Shown here: positions 34,036 to 44,210 of the stretch, in pieces
Numbering within the stretch: the first letter of the stretch is position 1
How the letters are laid out: every line of letters begins with the position of its first letter
NCBI GenBank assembly: GCA_964019695.1
Contig: OZ026525.1
Coordinates: 60,234,253-60,298,252, forward strand
Reading direction: 5' to 3'
DNA length: 64,000 nucleotides
From: Loripinus fragilis
Taxonomy: Eukaryota > Mollusca > Bivalvia > Lucinida > Lucinidae
The notes under the pieces: model-generated
Seen by the model: only the letters and a program-made list of their open reading frames with translations
What the model was told of the DNA's origin: nothing
Databases searched by the model: none
Position numbers and translations under genes: made by a program

Positions 34036-34272
34036 AATGAATCATATGAAAGGGCAGTAGAGCGAATCTTTGAGGGTCCGATTTGTTATAGAAAAATGTA
34101 CCGGGACTTCCAGAGGAGTGAAATCGAGTCCACCATGCACCCAGACGCTCCGAGATTACACCCTGATGAAGCTGCTGCTTTGACCCTTATCCAGTACATG
34201 AGTTATGCTGAGCTGACAGAATATTCAAACAATGATGAGAAACTGGACTCATTGATAAATGATCTTCACCAG
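34036..34272 (+). CDS. VPS37B/C-like: VPS37B/C-like, exon 1 of those visible
   Basis: First recognisable exon of an ESCRT-I subunit. VPS37 binds TSG101 and VPS28 in the cytosol and on endosomes, and the complex sorts ubiquitinated cargo into multivesicular bodies. A TTTAG acceptor ends at 34035, the frame is open throughout, and the exon closes in phase 0 at CAG before GTACAG. The likely start is the ATG at 34096 (A at -3), giving 59 residues beginning MYRDFQRSE and including LIQYMSYAELTEYSNNDEKL, the first helix of the Mod(r) domain. The 20 upstream in-frame residues (NESYERAVERIFEGP...) have no start codon, so either they are 5' UTR or an upstream exon supplies the start. Subtype B versus C is not resolvable here. 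Confidence 0.8.
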
Positions 34273-34529
34273 GTACAGTGCTGTCCTTTTATATCACTGT
34301 AGGGATCATGCAATATTTACATTTTCAGTGATTTTGTTACCTGCGCATCCTGCATCTTTTGCGCATAAGTTTTTATTTCAGCGAGTCCTGGCGAGTCCCG
34401 AGATGCAATAGTATTGCAGACTTATCGTTAAAAATAGTGTTTTGGACTCACAAGTTTGCAGTTGGGACTCATTGATATTGGAAACAGCGAGTCCCAGGAC
34501 CCATAAGCCAAAATTGTAAATGACTCACT

Positions 34530-35100
34530 GCATTTTCAAAGCATGCCTTTAATGAATCTTTAGAATTTGCAATCGTTCAAAGCCTCATGAACCACACAAA
34601 ACTTGATTGACAGCTGCCAAGCTCACGTGCCCGTGCAATTTGCTTCAAACATCAAATTTATTCGCCAGATGTGACACTGGTGTTGTGATTGACAGAGGGC
34701 CACACCTGAGTTGCATGTGCAAAACAAGCTTCTTGTTTGTCTATTTGCAGTCCGTGTTCACACTGGCTCTTCCATTTTTCCGTTTTGCACTCCCAACAAA
34801 ACTGTTAATACGATTAAATATTATTAAATACAAAATTGTTTTATCTCCTAAATTATAAATAATTTCTATTTACCTGTATTAGTTATTTAATATAATAAAA
34901 TGTAAGTATAAGCTTCACGTTAACGTTGCAAGAGACCTGAAGTATTCATGATTCCATGAACCTTCCAATAATCGAATTCATTTCTTAATTAACATTTGCC
35001 AGTTCCCAAGGGAGGTTTTTATCATCTCTCGAGGGACCTGATGAACGATCGGGCATTTGAAAAGCATGTTTGATCGCTGTTGTTGCATAAATAAATCATA
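34530..35100 (-). repeat. repeat block in VPS37 intron 1 (reverse copy of 27.2-28.0 kb)
   Basis: GACAGCTGCCAAGCTCACGTG, then CCCGTGCAATTTG is the complement of the pair at 27191 and 27866. GACACTGGTGTTGTGATTGA is the complement of 27815-27840. The end (GCAAGAGACCTGAAGTATTC, about 34929) is half of the palindrome. The 83-codon plus frame is repeat-derived. Confidence 0.55.
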
Positions 35101-35445
35101 ATGTGGCTATTTTTTTCTTATTTCTGGTAATATTTTGCAGTCACACAGTCTAATTTACTTTAGATATTCTTGATGCAGGGCCAGCTAACCATGAACAGCT
35201 AACTCAGTGATTTTATTTTGGAATTTGGGAAGCTACCTTTTCCTACACATTTGGGAAAATATTTTATTAAAATTGGGAAAATAAGAGCTAAAATACATGA
35301 AATTGGGAAAATAAAGGCCATTTTTGGATTGGGAATGACTCCCATATACGGCCTCAAAAATGGCCAAATAAAATCACTGGCTGAGTGACAGTTAAAACAA
35401 CATGTGGTTCACACAATATTTCCAATTTGCTTATGTTGATTTGAG

Positions 35446-35530
35446 GGAGCGCAGTGGCTCATTGGTAGAGTGCTTTACTCAAGACTAAGGGGCTGCGGGT
35501 TCGAGCCTCACAGGCATCACAGCATTTTAA
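35446..35530 (+). mobile_element. SINE-A head in VPS37 intron 1
   Basis: GAGGGAGCGCAGTGGCTCAT, then TGGTAGAGTGC and GCGGGTTCGAGCCTCAC keep the A- and B-box-like parts. The tail is lost after about 35530. It is followed at 35575-35665 by a half-copy of the TACAGTAAAACCTG foldback (see 45805-46007). Confidence 0.65.
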
Positions 35531-35734
35531 AATTTGTGCTTTTAAAAGCAAGACGCATTATCCTAGCATGTGGGCCTAGACACCCCTGGACGAAAATCCC
35601 TGGGTCTTGAAAACCAATTTTCAGTCTTTTTGAGAGTGATCGTTTTACCCAGGTTGTACTGTACTTTTCTAGAAAACCTAGGCAAAAAGTAAAGTTTTAT
35701 CATCCACTGTAGTGTGTTTAATGTTAAATTTCAG

Positions 35735-35906
35735 GTAAAAACCATTCAGAAAAGTAAAGAAAATATTATTGTGAAGAACCGAAGTTTAGCTGAATTTAAC
35801 TTAGCACTACAGCCCAGATTTGAGGCTCTGAAGAGGGATGTAGCGACAGCCTACGAGACACTAAACTCCCTTAAATTGCCTTTAGCTCAAGATATTGCCA
35901 AATTGG
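35735..35906 (+). CDS. VPS37B/C-like: VPS37B/C-like, exon 2 (Mod(r) core)
   Basis: Acceptor AATTTCAG at 35727-35734; donor GTAAGC at 35907. It enters in phase 0 and leaves in phase 1. The 57 codons give VKTIQKSKENIIVKNRSLAE, then FNLALQPRFEALKRDVATAY and ETLNSLKLPLAQDIAKL. The NRSLAE...LQP signature and the long heptad-like helix are diagnostic of the Mod(r) domain, which forms the coiled stalk of ESCRT-I with TSG101 and VPS28. A SINE-A fragment (35446-35530) lies in the intron before it and a MITE-H (35930-36105) begins 24 bp after its donor. Confidence 0.88.
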
Positions 35907-35929
35907 GTAAGCAGTGGATTTATTCCATA

Positions 35930-36105
35930 GGTCCAGTTAAGTGAATTTCTTGACCGTAAAAATGTAATTATTTTCTTAGCAATCAGTTTAAACATGTGTT
36001 TTGGTGCTCAAAAGAACCATCTTATTGAGATGGTTCTTTTCAGTACCAACAACATATGTTTTGGTGGAGAAATAAGAAAGTTGATTATAAATAGGCAGCC
36101 TAACT
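35930..36105 (+). mobile_element. MITE-H hairpin foldback, copy 7 (VPS37 intron 2)
   Basis: The core at about 36010-36045 is AAAAGAACCATCTTATTGAG with ATGGTTCTTTT. Relative to the common core, both stem strands changed together (CATCTTA/TGAGATG), so the hairpin stays nearly paired. Confidence 0.75.
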
Positions 36106-36189
36106 GCTGCAGCATACAACCTAGTTTGTGATATCTCTCTTGGTTTTCTGGCAAAATAAGACTTTCTAGAGCATCAAGCTATGTTACTG

Positions 36190-37060
36190 ACTTCAACACT
36201 CGCAATATATTGTTAATTCAGAAACTTCTTAAACAGTGCTATCAGTATCATAAACTTTGTAATACCTTTTCTTAATTTTATAGACGATACTATGATTTCA
36301 AATCTAAATTCCAAGTTAAAATTAAATCTCTCTTGGCGAAAGACTTTCGGAACCGGAATTCTATGGTGACTTGGTGTATAGATTGAAGAAGATTGTTTGC
36401 TCCAATAATTTTTCAATGCAGTTCATTAAAATAATTTCCCATTATAAAAAGATTGGCTATAACATTAATGTATTGCAACAGACTGTATGCTTGGTGGTCA
36501 ACCCAATCACGGTTGGCAACTTGCTTTCCTCTTTAATTGCACGCCGGTGGGTCGGATTTCAGACTCTATGACGGTTCCGACTTAAAGACTTATCTATTGA
36601 TGAGATGGTAGGGGCCTGATGCTTTGGCTGTTTGTCGGGCCCATCGGGGTTTACCTGATGGATTTCTTTTGCTCTGGTATTCAGTTTTATTTACTGTTGA
36701 TTCCTTATCTTTGCTTGATCTCCTTGTTATATCTTGATTTATATGTTCTAGGAGAATATGCGTTGATAAGGTGGGGTCTTTCATGCGGACCAAATATCTG
36801 TGTGTCTTGATTTACATCTGAATTAAGGGCGAGGTTTGCTCCGTGAGGTCAGTTTGGGCCTTCCAGTGGGATATTTTACTGACCATGCCAATGCAGTACT
36901 TCTTTTGTGGATCTTCTATGTGTTTTTTTTTCTATTTTCTCTGTCTTGTGTTTGCTATGCATTTGTGCGCATCTGTTTATATGTACCTTGTGGTCACCTG
37001 CTGGGAAAGGGCTGACCTCTTGGCTCTAGTTTGTGTTGTCTACGAGAACTGTTCAAATAT
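36190..37060 (+). pseudogene. Penelope-like C-terminal fragment and 3' region (VPS37 intron 2)
   Basis: The plus frame at 36360-36571 reads GDLVYRLKKIVCSNNFSMQF, then IKIISHYKKIGYNINVLQQT and VCLVVNPITVGN, the C-terminal end of a Penelope-like RT protein. A frame break precedes the coding end at about 36580. The post-coding region (36590-37060) parallels 19920-20590. It has the same orientation as the host gene. From 37061 to 38580 I see only a weak foldback at 38260-38430 (AGATCCAGATCAGATG against CATCTGATCAGGTCTAC). Confidence 0.75.
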
Positions 37061-38581
37061 GAATGCGAGTGGATTCATAACTTTCATCACATATATGCTA
37101 CGACAAAATGTCATACCTTTCTGGAAATAACTATTTGTCACCTTTAAAATGGCACCAAACATGAAGAAACACTCTCTATATTTCTCGAGTTACATACTCT
37201 TATATAAAGACCATTCCTGTATACTGAACATTTTCTGAAGCAAATTGCAATGCTCGTTTTGGTACATGTGCGGATATAATGTCATATCTTTGTAAGTTTA
37301 AGACAAAATGGCACCACATTTAAGATGCAAGTTTAAGTAACAATCCAAAAGTTGATTGTAGGAAAAGTTTATATAATCCTGTTTCAATCTCGAGTAAACA
37401 GGCACGTTTATGACGTCATTAATTCTATGATAAACGTCATTTTGAGTTATCTACTGATGATGTAATAATGAACATCACTGTGTCCGTTTCTTTGCGTTTT
37501 GCTGAAAACATGCTAAACATGTCAATAGGGAGTTTTCAAAACGCACCATCCTCTATTTACAGAGTTATCACATTTTATATCATTTTTCAAGCATTTTTCT
37601 GCTTCTTAATGACATGTTTACATTAATTAAAATATGTTCAATCTGTCTAGTCCTTATGACCAGGTGAGTAATTTTATTTTAAATAATTCCTTTAGTGGTC
37701 AAACTTAAAGTTTTAGTTCAAATTTAGAATACAGCCACAATGTTATGGCAAAAAAATAAGTATAAATTCTATAACCCCTTCACTTTAGGCATTTTTTACT
37801 TAATAAAAATGCTTTTCAAGATTTTAAAAATTACTCACTATCCATCAATAATTTGTAGCAACAACTCAGTATGAGCGATCAACATATTGACTTTGAGTTT
37901 AACCTAGTTTGAATGTTGCTTCCTGCGTTTTGTTAGAGATAAGTTTAACTGAAACCTGAGAGGTGGTGTTTTGTTTACCATTTATTTGCAAACATAAGGA
38001 GACTTTAGTGAAAACGATTCATTGTAATTTAACAAAAGCATGTCGGATTTTCGCAACTTTCACAGAATCATTATATAAGAATATGGGGATACTTCCTAAA
38101 AAATTTCGAGAAATTTCACCTGTTTATTGAAGAATTATACGCTCGTCAATATCACTGGTATATGTTTGAAGCATAGAGTTTGTTAGTATACTAATGTGAC
38201 CCTCATTCAAAGGGCTATAACTCGATAAGTATACTGTATTTTTATGTAGGTCTGGTCTGATATCAAACTTTACAGTGTTTGGATACTTAACTCTTGTCCT
38301 GCAGACAAGGATATATCCTGTTTTGAAAACTCTGTAGATCCAGATCAGATGACTTCTGATGATGCCATCTGATCAGGTCTACACCTTGTCTATGCTTGTT
38401 TTCTAAATAGGATAAAATGTGGTTCAACTGGACATGGGTTGATGGTCAATTGTCTGTAGTGCGTAAGATATTTAAAAATTAATCAGGGAAACAATTATCA
38501 TCTGTCTAATTCAATACTTTTAGACTGACATTCTGAATTATGCTTATGTGGTCTATGTTCACCACCTTTTATTAATTTCAG

Positions 38582-38664
38582 ACTCATTGACGGGTCGTCA
38601 GTCACAGGAGACATTGGTAGCCGTGTCACAGACAGAAGCAGCTACTGCGGATGAAGACTCAGAG
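38582..38664 (+). CDS. VPS37B/C-like: VPS37B/C-like, exon 3
   Basis: Acceptor ATTTCAG ends at 38581 and donor GTAAAT follows at 38665. With the single G carried from exon 2 it reads DSLTGRQSQETLVAVSQTEA then ATADEDSE, which corresponds to the short region in animal VPS37B/C with a '..sletllalLQtea.k.EeesE' pattern. It leaves in phase 0. The junction to exon 4 gives DEDSE-EIADSF, matching the family without a gap, so the exon-like block at 39138-39291 is not needed in the main transcript. Confidence 0.85.
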
Positions 38665-39137
38665 GTAAATCAAATACTTACTAAACAGAGGAGCTTATAT
38701 GAGTACTCGTGTTTTATTAATTTGTTAAATCTACATGTAAATGGGGAGAGATAAAAATACAAGGCTTGCTGAGCATTTTAACTCCTTTTTGCAACCAGTT
38801 TGATAAATTCAATAATACAGGAGCATGAACATTAGAATCTATTTATCATTACACCCTAAAATAACTTTGAAATGACATTAAGAATTTGCCATGTATATGC
38901 AATGCTATTACGGCCATCAATACATAACATTACAAAAATCTGTAAACAACTAATGGTTAATCGCTTTTAATGCATGGCATTATATGGGCTGCAACGTGAG
39001 AACCTGTCTTAGGGGGTTTGCGAACAACACAGGCGCAGACCAGCCTGCGCATCCGCAGTCTGATCAGCACCTTTGTTATTAGCTTTTTGAAAAGTATCAT
39101 TTGTAAACTTGCTTCAGATGAAATTTTAATTTTCTAG

Positions 39138-39291
39138 CTAGTCTCTGTAGCTGAGGTGACTGGTTTGAAACTTGCTTTGTCGGACACCCCAAAGGCAGAT
39201 TTTCTCGCGAAGAGGCCCATATCACTCCCAGACACGACGTCATATGATAAATTTGAATATTATCAGGAATCAAAGGTGTTTGAACATTTAG
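39138..39291 (+). other. exon-like open block in VPS37 intron 3 (status unknown)
   Basis: Preceded by AATTTTCTAG and followed by GTAAAC. It reads without stops as LVSVAEVTGLKLALSDTPKA, then DFLAKRPISLPDTTSYDKFE and YYQESKVFEHL, with codon choice that looks coding. It enters in phase 0, matching the exon 3 donor, but leaves in phase 1, while exon 4 needs phase 0. An earlier, weak donor (AAG-GTGTTT after 39275) would keep phase. I do not recognise the sequence. It could be a rarely used cassette exon, an alternative last exon, or chance. It begins right after a foldback fragment at 38990-39110. Confidence 0.4.
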
Positions 39292-39949
39292 GTAAACAAA
39301 ATAGCTTCAGTGGGCATGTGTTGTTATTGTGTACCACCATACATTAGTGTTTCCCCTAGCTAGTTTTAGCATGGAGCAGTGCCATGCCCCTTTTTTCTAG
39401 TGCCATGCCACTTGCATTTGAGTCCCAAACCTCAATAAGATGACAGCACCATCGGTATATCAACAAAGCTCAAAATGCATAAAAACACAGAAAAAAAAGC
39501 AATTTTATAAAGATAGTGTTCGTTCTTATAAGTATAAATAGAGACCTGTTCTTGAAGTGGAAAATGGGTTATCTTGTTGGACGCATTTACTCTCTCTCAA
39601 ACGTATCAGTTCCATCGTTCGATAGTACATTGATTACTCTATCTAGGGATTTAGTCCACACATTTGAAAAACTCACCTTTGCAGGAAAATTTACTTTTCT
39701 CACAAATAGACATCATTCCACAAGCTAACTACTTCCGCTTTCTGTTGCCTTTGTGTTTTCTTATGGGCTATCTGATTGGTCGATTTCGCATTGCATCATA
39801 TTCCAGGTTGAATTTAGCAGCAGTTTGTGAAAGCGGGAAAATGACGCAATTGATGAGGAGTGAAGTACATAAAACAAATCAGCATGGAGAGGGCTATAAA
39901 ATGGTTTAAATGTTTATTTCTTTATGTAACACATGATACAACATAGGTT

Positions 39950-40135
39950 TAGACAAACATATTTTTTAAGTGTAAAACTGTGAATATTGTCTTACCCGTC
40001 AGTTTTAACATATGTTTTGGGTGCTCAAAAGAAATGTCTCATTGGGATGGTTCTTTTGAGTGCCCACAACATATGTTTTGGTTGAGAAATAAGAAAATTA
40101 ATTTTATGGTACGCACTCTTAACTTTAGTCCTGGG
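39950..40135 (+). mobile_element. MITE-H hairpin foldback, copy 8 (VPS37 intron 3)
   Basis: The core at about 40024-40066 is AAAAGAAATGTCTCATTGGG with ATGGTTCTTTTGAG. Stem mismatches show decay on one arm. Confidence 0.7.
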
Positions 40136-40229
40136 GTTATAAAAAATGGTTTAAATGTTTATTTCTTTATGTAACACGTGATACAATCAATACAAATGAC
40201 TTAGAATACAGTTTTATACAATGGGGTTC

Positions 40230-40460
40230 AGAAGAAAGTTTATAAAAAATGCATAATAAGAAAAATTAAAATTCTTATTTCTCACCAAAACATATGTTAT
40301 GGGTGCTGAAAAGAACCGTCTTGATGAGACTGTTCTTTGGAGCATCCAAAACACATGTTTGAACCGTCTCATTGAGACAGTTCTTTTGAGCACTGAAAAC
40401 ACATGTTTAAACTGTTTAATAAGAAAATAATAATTATTTTATGCTGAAAAAATTGCTTTT
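40230..40460 (-). mobile_element. MITE-H copies 9a/9b, doubled hairpin (VPS37 intron 3)
   Basis: Two cores stand one after the other: AAGAACCGTCTTGATGAGAC at about 40312 and GAACCGTCTCATTGAGACAG at about 40362, sharing outer arms (TCTCACCAAAACATATG at left, AACACATGTTTAAACTG at right). This could be an element inserted in, or recombined with, another. Confidence 0.65.
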
Positions 40461-40473
40461 ATATATTATTTTA

Positions 40474-40706
40474 GCCAGTGCATGAGATTTCCAACAATGT
40501 GGTATGTGCGACCAGCAAAGCCTCAGATCAGCCTGCGCATACGCGCAGTCTGATCAGAGCCTTTGCTAGTCGCTTGAGTATTCTATGATTATTAAGCTAC
40601 TGACTGAACACCATTTGGAGTTTCTAGACTTAAAAGGAGGCTGCAGAGGCTCTTCCAAGTCTACACTTGTCAAAATACCACACTGTTGGAAATCACATGT
40701 CACGGC
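40474..40706. mobile_element. CTGATCAG foldback element, copy 1, just before VPS37 exon 4
   Basis: Terminal inverted repeats of about 30 bp: GCCAGTGCATGAGATTTCC, then AACAATGTGGTA at left; the complement of the right end reads GCCGTGACATGTGATTTCC, then AACAGTGTGGTA. Inner blocks include CAGATCAGCCTGCGCATACG and GCGCAGTCTGATCAGAG. A reverse-orientation copy is at 60964-61196. It stops 23 bp before exon 4 begins. Confidence 0.75.
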
Positions 40707-40729
40707 TCATATTGTCTTTCTAATTTCAG

Positions 40730-41005
40730 GAAATAGCGGATTCTTTCTGTGATGGTAATACAGATATTGACACTTTCTTAAAAGATTATCTTGAAAAACG
40801 AACTAATGCCTACGTTAAAAAGGCAAAAGCAGAAAAGTTAGCGGAGTTAGTGCGACAGCAGGGAAGTGCGCCGTCCGGGTACCAGCAGACACCCATGCAC
40901 CCTAAACCCGTGTATAGTAGTGGTACCAGTAATATGCCATACCCACCAAATAATTATAATGCGAACTATTCGGCAATGCCGGCGCCTTTTGGTTACCCTA
41001 GATAA
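40730..41005 (+). CDS. VPS37B/C-like: VPS37B/C-like, last exon with stop
   Basis: Acceptor TAATTTCAG ends at 40729; stop TAA at 41003-41005. The 91 residues begin EIADSFCDGNTDIDTFLKDY then LEKRTNAYVKKAKAEKLAEL, the end of the Mod(r) domain (the usual 'ia..Fl.g.i.ld.Fl..yl.kR...h.rr.K.ekL'). A proline/tyrosine-rich tail follows (SGYQQTPMHPKPVY, NMPYPPNNYN) ending FGYPR, as in VPS37B/C, whose tails are proline-rich. From the ATG at 34096 the spliced protein is 235 residues, somewhat shorter than the usual 250-350 of animal VPS37B, C and D. The minus-strand 60-codon frame here is a shadow. Confidence 0.88.
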   Translation, partial: EIADSFCDGNTDIDTFLKDYLEKRTNAYVKKAKAEKLAELVRQQGSAPSGYQQTPMHPKPVYSSGTSNMPYPPNNYNANYSAMPAPFGYPR

Positions 41006-41043
41006 GTTTAGTTTTTGTATCGTATGCACCAGTCATAAGTTGC

Positions 41044-41261
41044 TACTGTAAATTCGGAAATTTTCGCGAAAATTTTATTTTCGCGAATAGCGTTTTAAGA
41101 CATATTTGCCAAATAAAAAATCTTGACTTTGGCATGATTAACCTACATCAGTAAAGGACAAACAGTTTTCGCCATTTGTGAGGGATTTATTTCCGCGAAA
41201 CTCGGCATCCGCAAAGTTTCGCGAAAATAAAACTCTTGCGAAAATTTCCGAATTTACAGTA
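41044..41261. mobile_element. foldback element forming the VPS37 3' UTR
   Basis: It starts TACTGTAAATTCGGAAATTT, then TCGCGAAAATTTTATTTTCG, and ends in the complement (CGAAAATTTCCGAATTTACA, then GTA): terminal inverted repeats of about 24 bp, weaker further in, probably with a TA target. It begins 39 bp after the VPS37 stop. Confidence 0.75.
41112..41117 (+). promoter_or_regulatory. candidate VPS37 polyadenylation signal AATAAA
   Basis: First canonical AATAAA downstream of the stop, 107 bp away, lying inside the foldback element at 41044-41261. Confidence 0.5.
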
Positions 41262-41304
41262 TGGCCCTGGTGAATCTGATTAATTTTATGCTGGTCCCTG
41301 CCCA

Positions 41305-41480
41305 GGTCAGGCCTCCAGATAAGAATGCATATTTGAAAATAATCTTTTTCTTATTTCTCAACCAAAACATATGTTGTGGGTACTCAAAAGAACTGTCTCA
41401 AAGAGACGGTTCTTTTGAGCACCCAAAACATGTTTTTAAATTGATGGGTAAGAAAATAGTATATTATACACTCAATAGAA
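41305..41480 (-). mobile_element. MITE-H hairpin foldback, copy 10
   Basis: Reverse orientation: CAGGCCTCCAGATAAGAATG at left, core AAAAGAACTGTCTCAAAGAG with ACGGTTCTTTTGAG at about 41385-41420, and right flank TTGATGGGTAAGAAAATA. Confidence 0.75.
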
Positions 41481-41545
41481 AAATCATTATCTGAATCAAT
41501 ACTGATGATTTCATCACCCTTGCTGATGCCTAGTGCGACCCCTGC

Positions 41546-41755
41546 CTGGTCCCTTACTTTCGTGGAGATTGATCATGAAATAATTTCTAAGGTCATTCTC
41601 CTCCCTTCTGGTGAGTCTTCAAGAAGGGTTGTTGTCAGTTACAAGTGAAAGTATGTGCACCAAGTATTGGTTAACTGATTGTGGTTAGGTGAACTGACCG
41701 TCCAATTTTACCAAAGCTGTTAACTGAGATGTAGAGGCACAAAACAAATAAATGA
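41546..41755 (+). mobile_element. SINE-C, 5'-truncated
   Basis: TCCCTTACTTTCGTGGAGAT, then TGATCATGAAATAATTTCTA, and CATTCTCCTCCCTTCTGGTG match the body of SINE-C at 46168-46437. The tRNA-like head is missing. A GGTGAACTGACCGTCC block is also shared. Confidence 0.65.
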
Positions 41756-41889
41756 TCCCTGGCATATGTCCTGCTCTGTGAGGTCAGTTTTTGGGGTCAA
41801 AAGTTCTAGACTCTTAGCAGGCTAGATCTTCAGCATTAAGAAGCTGCCCACTGTAAAAATGGTATTGTCCTTCAGAACTCTAGATACTG

Positions 41890-42060
41890 TAGCATACTTA
41901 TGATTAATATTTCTCATTTTTAACCAAAACATATGTTGAAGGTATTCAAACAAACCGCCTCACTTAGATGGTGCATTTGAGTTCCCAATGCATAAAATTT
42001 TGTTGAGAGGTCAGAAAACAATCGAGTTTTAATTACATTCAATAAGTGTCAACCCTTATC
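41890..42060 (-). mobile_element. MITE-H hairpin foldback, copy 11 (decayed)
   Basis: Arms ACCAAAACATATGTTGAAGG and a degenerate core AAACAAACCGCCTCACTTAG with ATGGTGCATTTGAG at about 41945-41985. Several stem pairs are lost. Confidence 0.55.
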
Positions 42061-42129
42061 CTGCCAATTTCTTTTTTTGTCTTGAAAATGCTGTCTGCTA
42101 TTTAGGTCTGCTGCATATATTCAAATGTA

Positions 42130-42260
42130 CTTCAGATTACTTTTATCATGGTAGCAATCACTATGAACCCTGATCAGACTGCTCCTAAGGGAGCAGTCTG
42201 ATCTGGGTCCATATTGTTTGCATTACATGCTACCAAAGCACATAAGCAAAGAGCAGATGG
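42130..42260. repeat. foldback fragment (CTGATCAGACTGCTC)
   Basis: ACCCTGATCAGACTGCTCCT is followed directly by its complement AGGGAGCAGTCTGATC, then TGGGTCC, an arm of about 20 bp near 42167-42210. It resembles the inner part of the type 2 TTAA elements. Confidence 0.55.
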
Positions 42261-42754
42261 TAGTTGTTATGAATGGCTAGACAATTGTTAACTTTAGTTG
42301 TGATTCAAAATCAAATTATTTTTTTCCCTGACCAAAAAGCTTTATCTGTTTTATAGCAGGATTTCTCATATTAAATCCATAAGAGCTGCAGTCTCCAAAC
42401 TTGGTAAGCTCATAAAAGATGGTGAGTGGTATACCAAATTAACTTTTAGAGGAATTTTTAAAGATATTATCTCAGTTATGGTCCTTTTTTAAAAAGAAGA
42501 GTGTTACCTTTATGGACATGCATATGGTTGGGTTTGATTAATTATCATTTATGAAGTTTAACTTTTTATACTGGAAACATCTAAACTATTGCTTGAGGTC
42601 CATAAGAGAAATTTAATTAAATGATAAGATTTATTTTGGCACTTACGGGTAGATAAATTTTCTCAGTAAAGAGGCCATAAAATAATGTACACCTACTAAA
42701 GTATTGAAGTATTAGCCTTGTCTGCAGAACACATGTGATGTACATTTAAATCTT

Positions 42755-42956
42755 TACCTACTAGTGTCATCTGCTGATAACTTTTGCAAATAGTTAAGAC
42801 CCAGATCAGGCCCAACAAAACATAGGGCCTGATCAGGATTCAAACAATTTGACACTCTGATGGTATACTTGAAAGAATTTTTTGAAACAGTTGATTTTGA
42901 AAAAATCAGCAGATGACAAAAAAAGCATGAAAATTACCCAGTAAGCAAATAGTTAA
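42755..42956. mobile_element. type 2 TTAA-like foldback, decayed copy
   Basis: AAGACCCAGATCAGGCCCAA, CAGGATTCAAACAATTTGAC, CTGATGGTATACTTGAAAGA, TCAGCAGATGACA, and the right end GTAAGCAAATAGTTAA match 1211-1421 block by block. The left TTAA is mutated. GTTAACGTTACAT(G/T)TGTTC is then repeated twice (42953-42999). Confidence 0.6.
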
Positions 42957-43289
42957 CGTTACATGTGTTCTTATTAGTTAACGTTACATTTGTTCTTATC
43001 AATACAACAAAAAGGATATATTCTCTTTTTTTCTTTTTTTTTTATTCTTAATGCATGCATCATCCTATGAAAGTGTGATAATCTTTATTAACAGTTTCTT
43101 TTATTTTAATCATTTTGTCCATCACTGCCCATCATTGGAACTCTGCGGAACATGTTCTTCAAAGATACTGAATGCATGGGTGAAATGTTTCAGATTTATT
43201 TCTGACTTCAGGATTTTTGAGGCTGACTTTCCAAACATCATCACCTATAGAGTCAAAACTAATAAAACATGATATATCAAACAATAAAT

Positions 43290-43710
43290 CACAGTTTTTA
43301 AAGCGAAGGAAAGTGCGCATGAGCTGACGTCATTTGCTACTGCAAATGATGTCAGTCCAAGCGTTAGACTTTGTAAAGTGTTTTTACGCTTAAAAGACTT
43401 TACAAATACATGTAAAAGTATGTGACTTAGTCCAACTATAGGCGTGAATCCTTCAGTGCAATGACGGAAAGTTGGAAGAAGCTGAAGACTTCAAATGTGT
43501 TTTTGTCGTTTATTGTGTGTTAGAATCGAAATAGATCAGCTCTAGTGCATAAATTATTCTGACAGTAATAATTCAATGTTTATCGGTCAGTTGTAAGAAG
43601 ATAAATCACTCGCTCTTCACGCTCGTGATTTGATCCTCTTTACAACTGACTTCCAAATAGTGAATTATAACTCAACAATTCAGTGCTAGAGCTGATCTAT
43701 TTCTTAAATA
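43290..43710. repeat. two adjacent foldbacks
   Basis: First, near 43330-43360, GACGTCATTTGC-TACT-GCAAATGATGTC is a short hairpin. Second, at 43527-43706, GAAATAGATCAGCTCTAG and CTAGAGCTGATCTATTTC are exact complements, with inner arms GTCAGTTGTAAGAAGATAAA against its near-complement: a 180-bp foldback. No gene is seen between 42960 and 44080. Confidence 0.65.
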
Positions 43711-44079
43711 AAAAATACTGTATGTTACTCAAGATCATTATTTTTCACTCTCTTGATATTCTTATTTTTGATCATCTTCTTATTCACCATCACATAGATT
43801 GTGTTTTATAATGTAAATCACACCATCACAAAACTTTTTTTTTGTTTTATGCAAACAGCAAAGGTGTACATCAGCCTGCTCATCTATGCAGCCTGACCAA
43901 CATCTTTGTTATTCACTGTTTAGGTGAAAAGATAATTCCTCAATTCAATATTCCATAGAATGTCAGTCTAAAATACCGAATTAGGCAGATTATAATGGTT
44001 TGTTTCTCTGATTGATTAAGCACTAAAGACAATTGAGTCTACTGAACCTGATTTCTTATCAGATTTTTCTTTATTCAGT

Positions 44080-44210
44080 ATATAAAGATATTATGTGGGT
44101 ATTTTAAAGAATCATCCCTAATGAGACCGTGCTTTTGAATACCAACTACATATCTTTTGATACTAGCATGTAAGAAAAATAGTCACTGTTAAAAGGATCA
44201 ATTTATTTTA
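44080..44210 (+). mobile_element. MITE-H copy 12 (decayed)
   Basis: GGGTATTTTAAAGAATCATC, then CCTAATGAGACCGTGCTTTTG and AATACCAACTACATATCTTT at about 44097-44157 follow the family order, but the stem is largely broken. Confidence 0.45.

Noticed and set aside
40847..41051. Two 60-codon frames over VPS37 exon 4
   Set aside because: Shadows of the real exon in other frames; the VPS37 frame has family motifs and correct splice phase.
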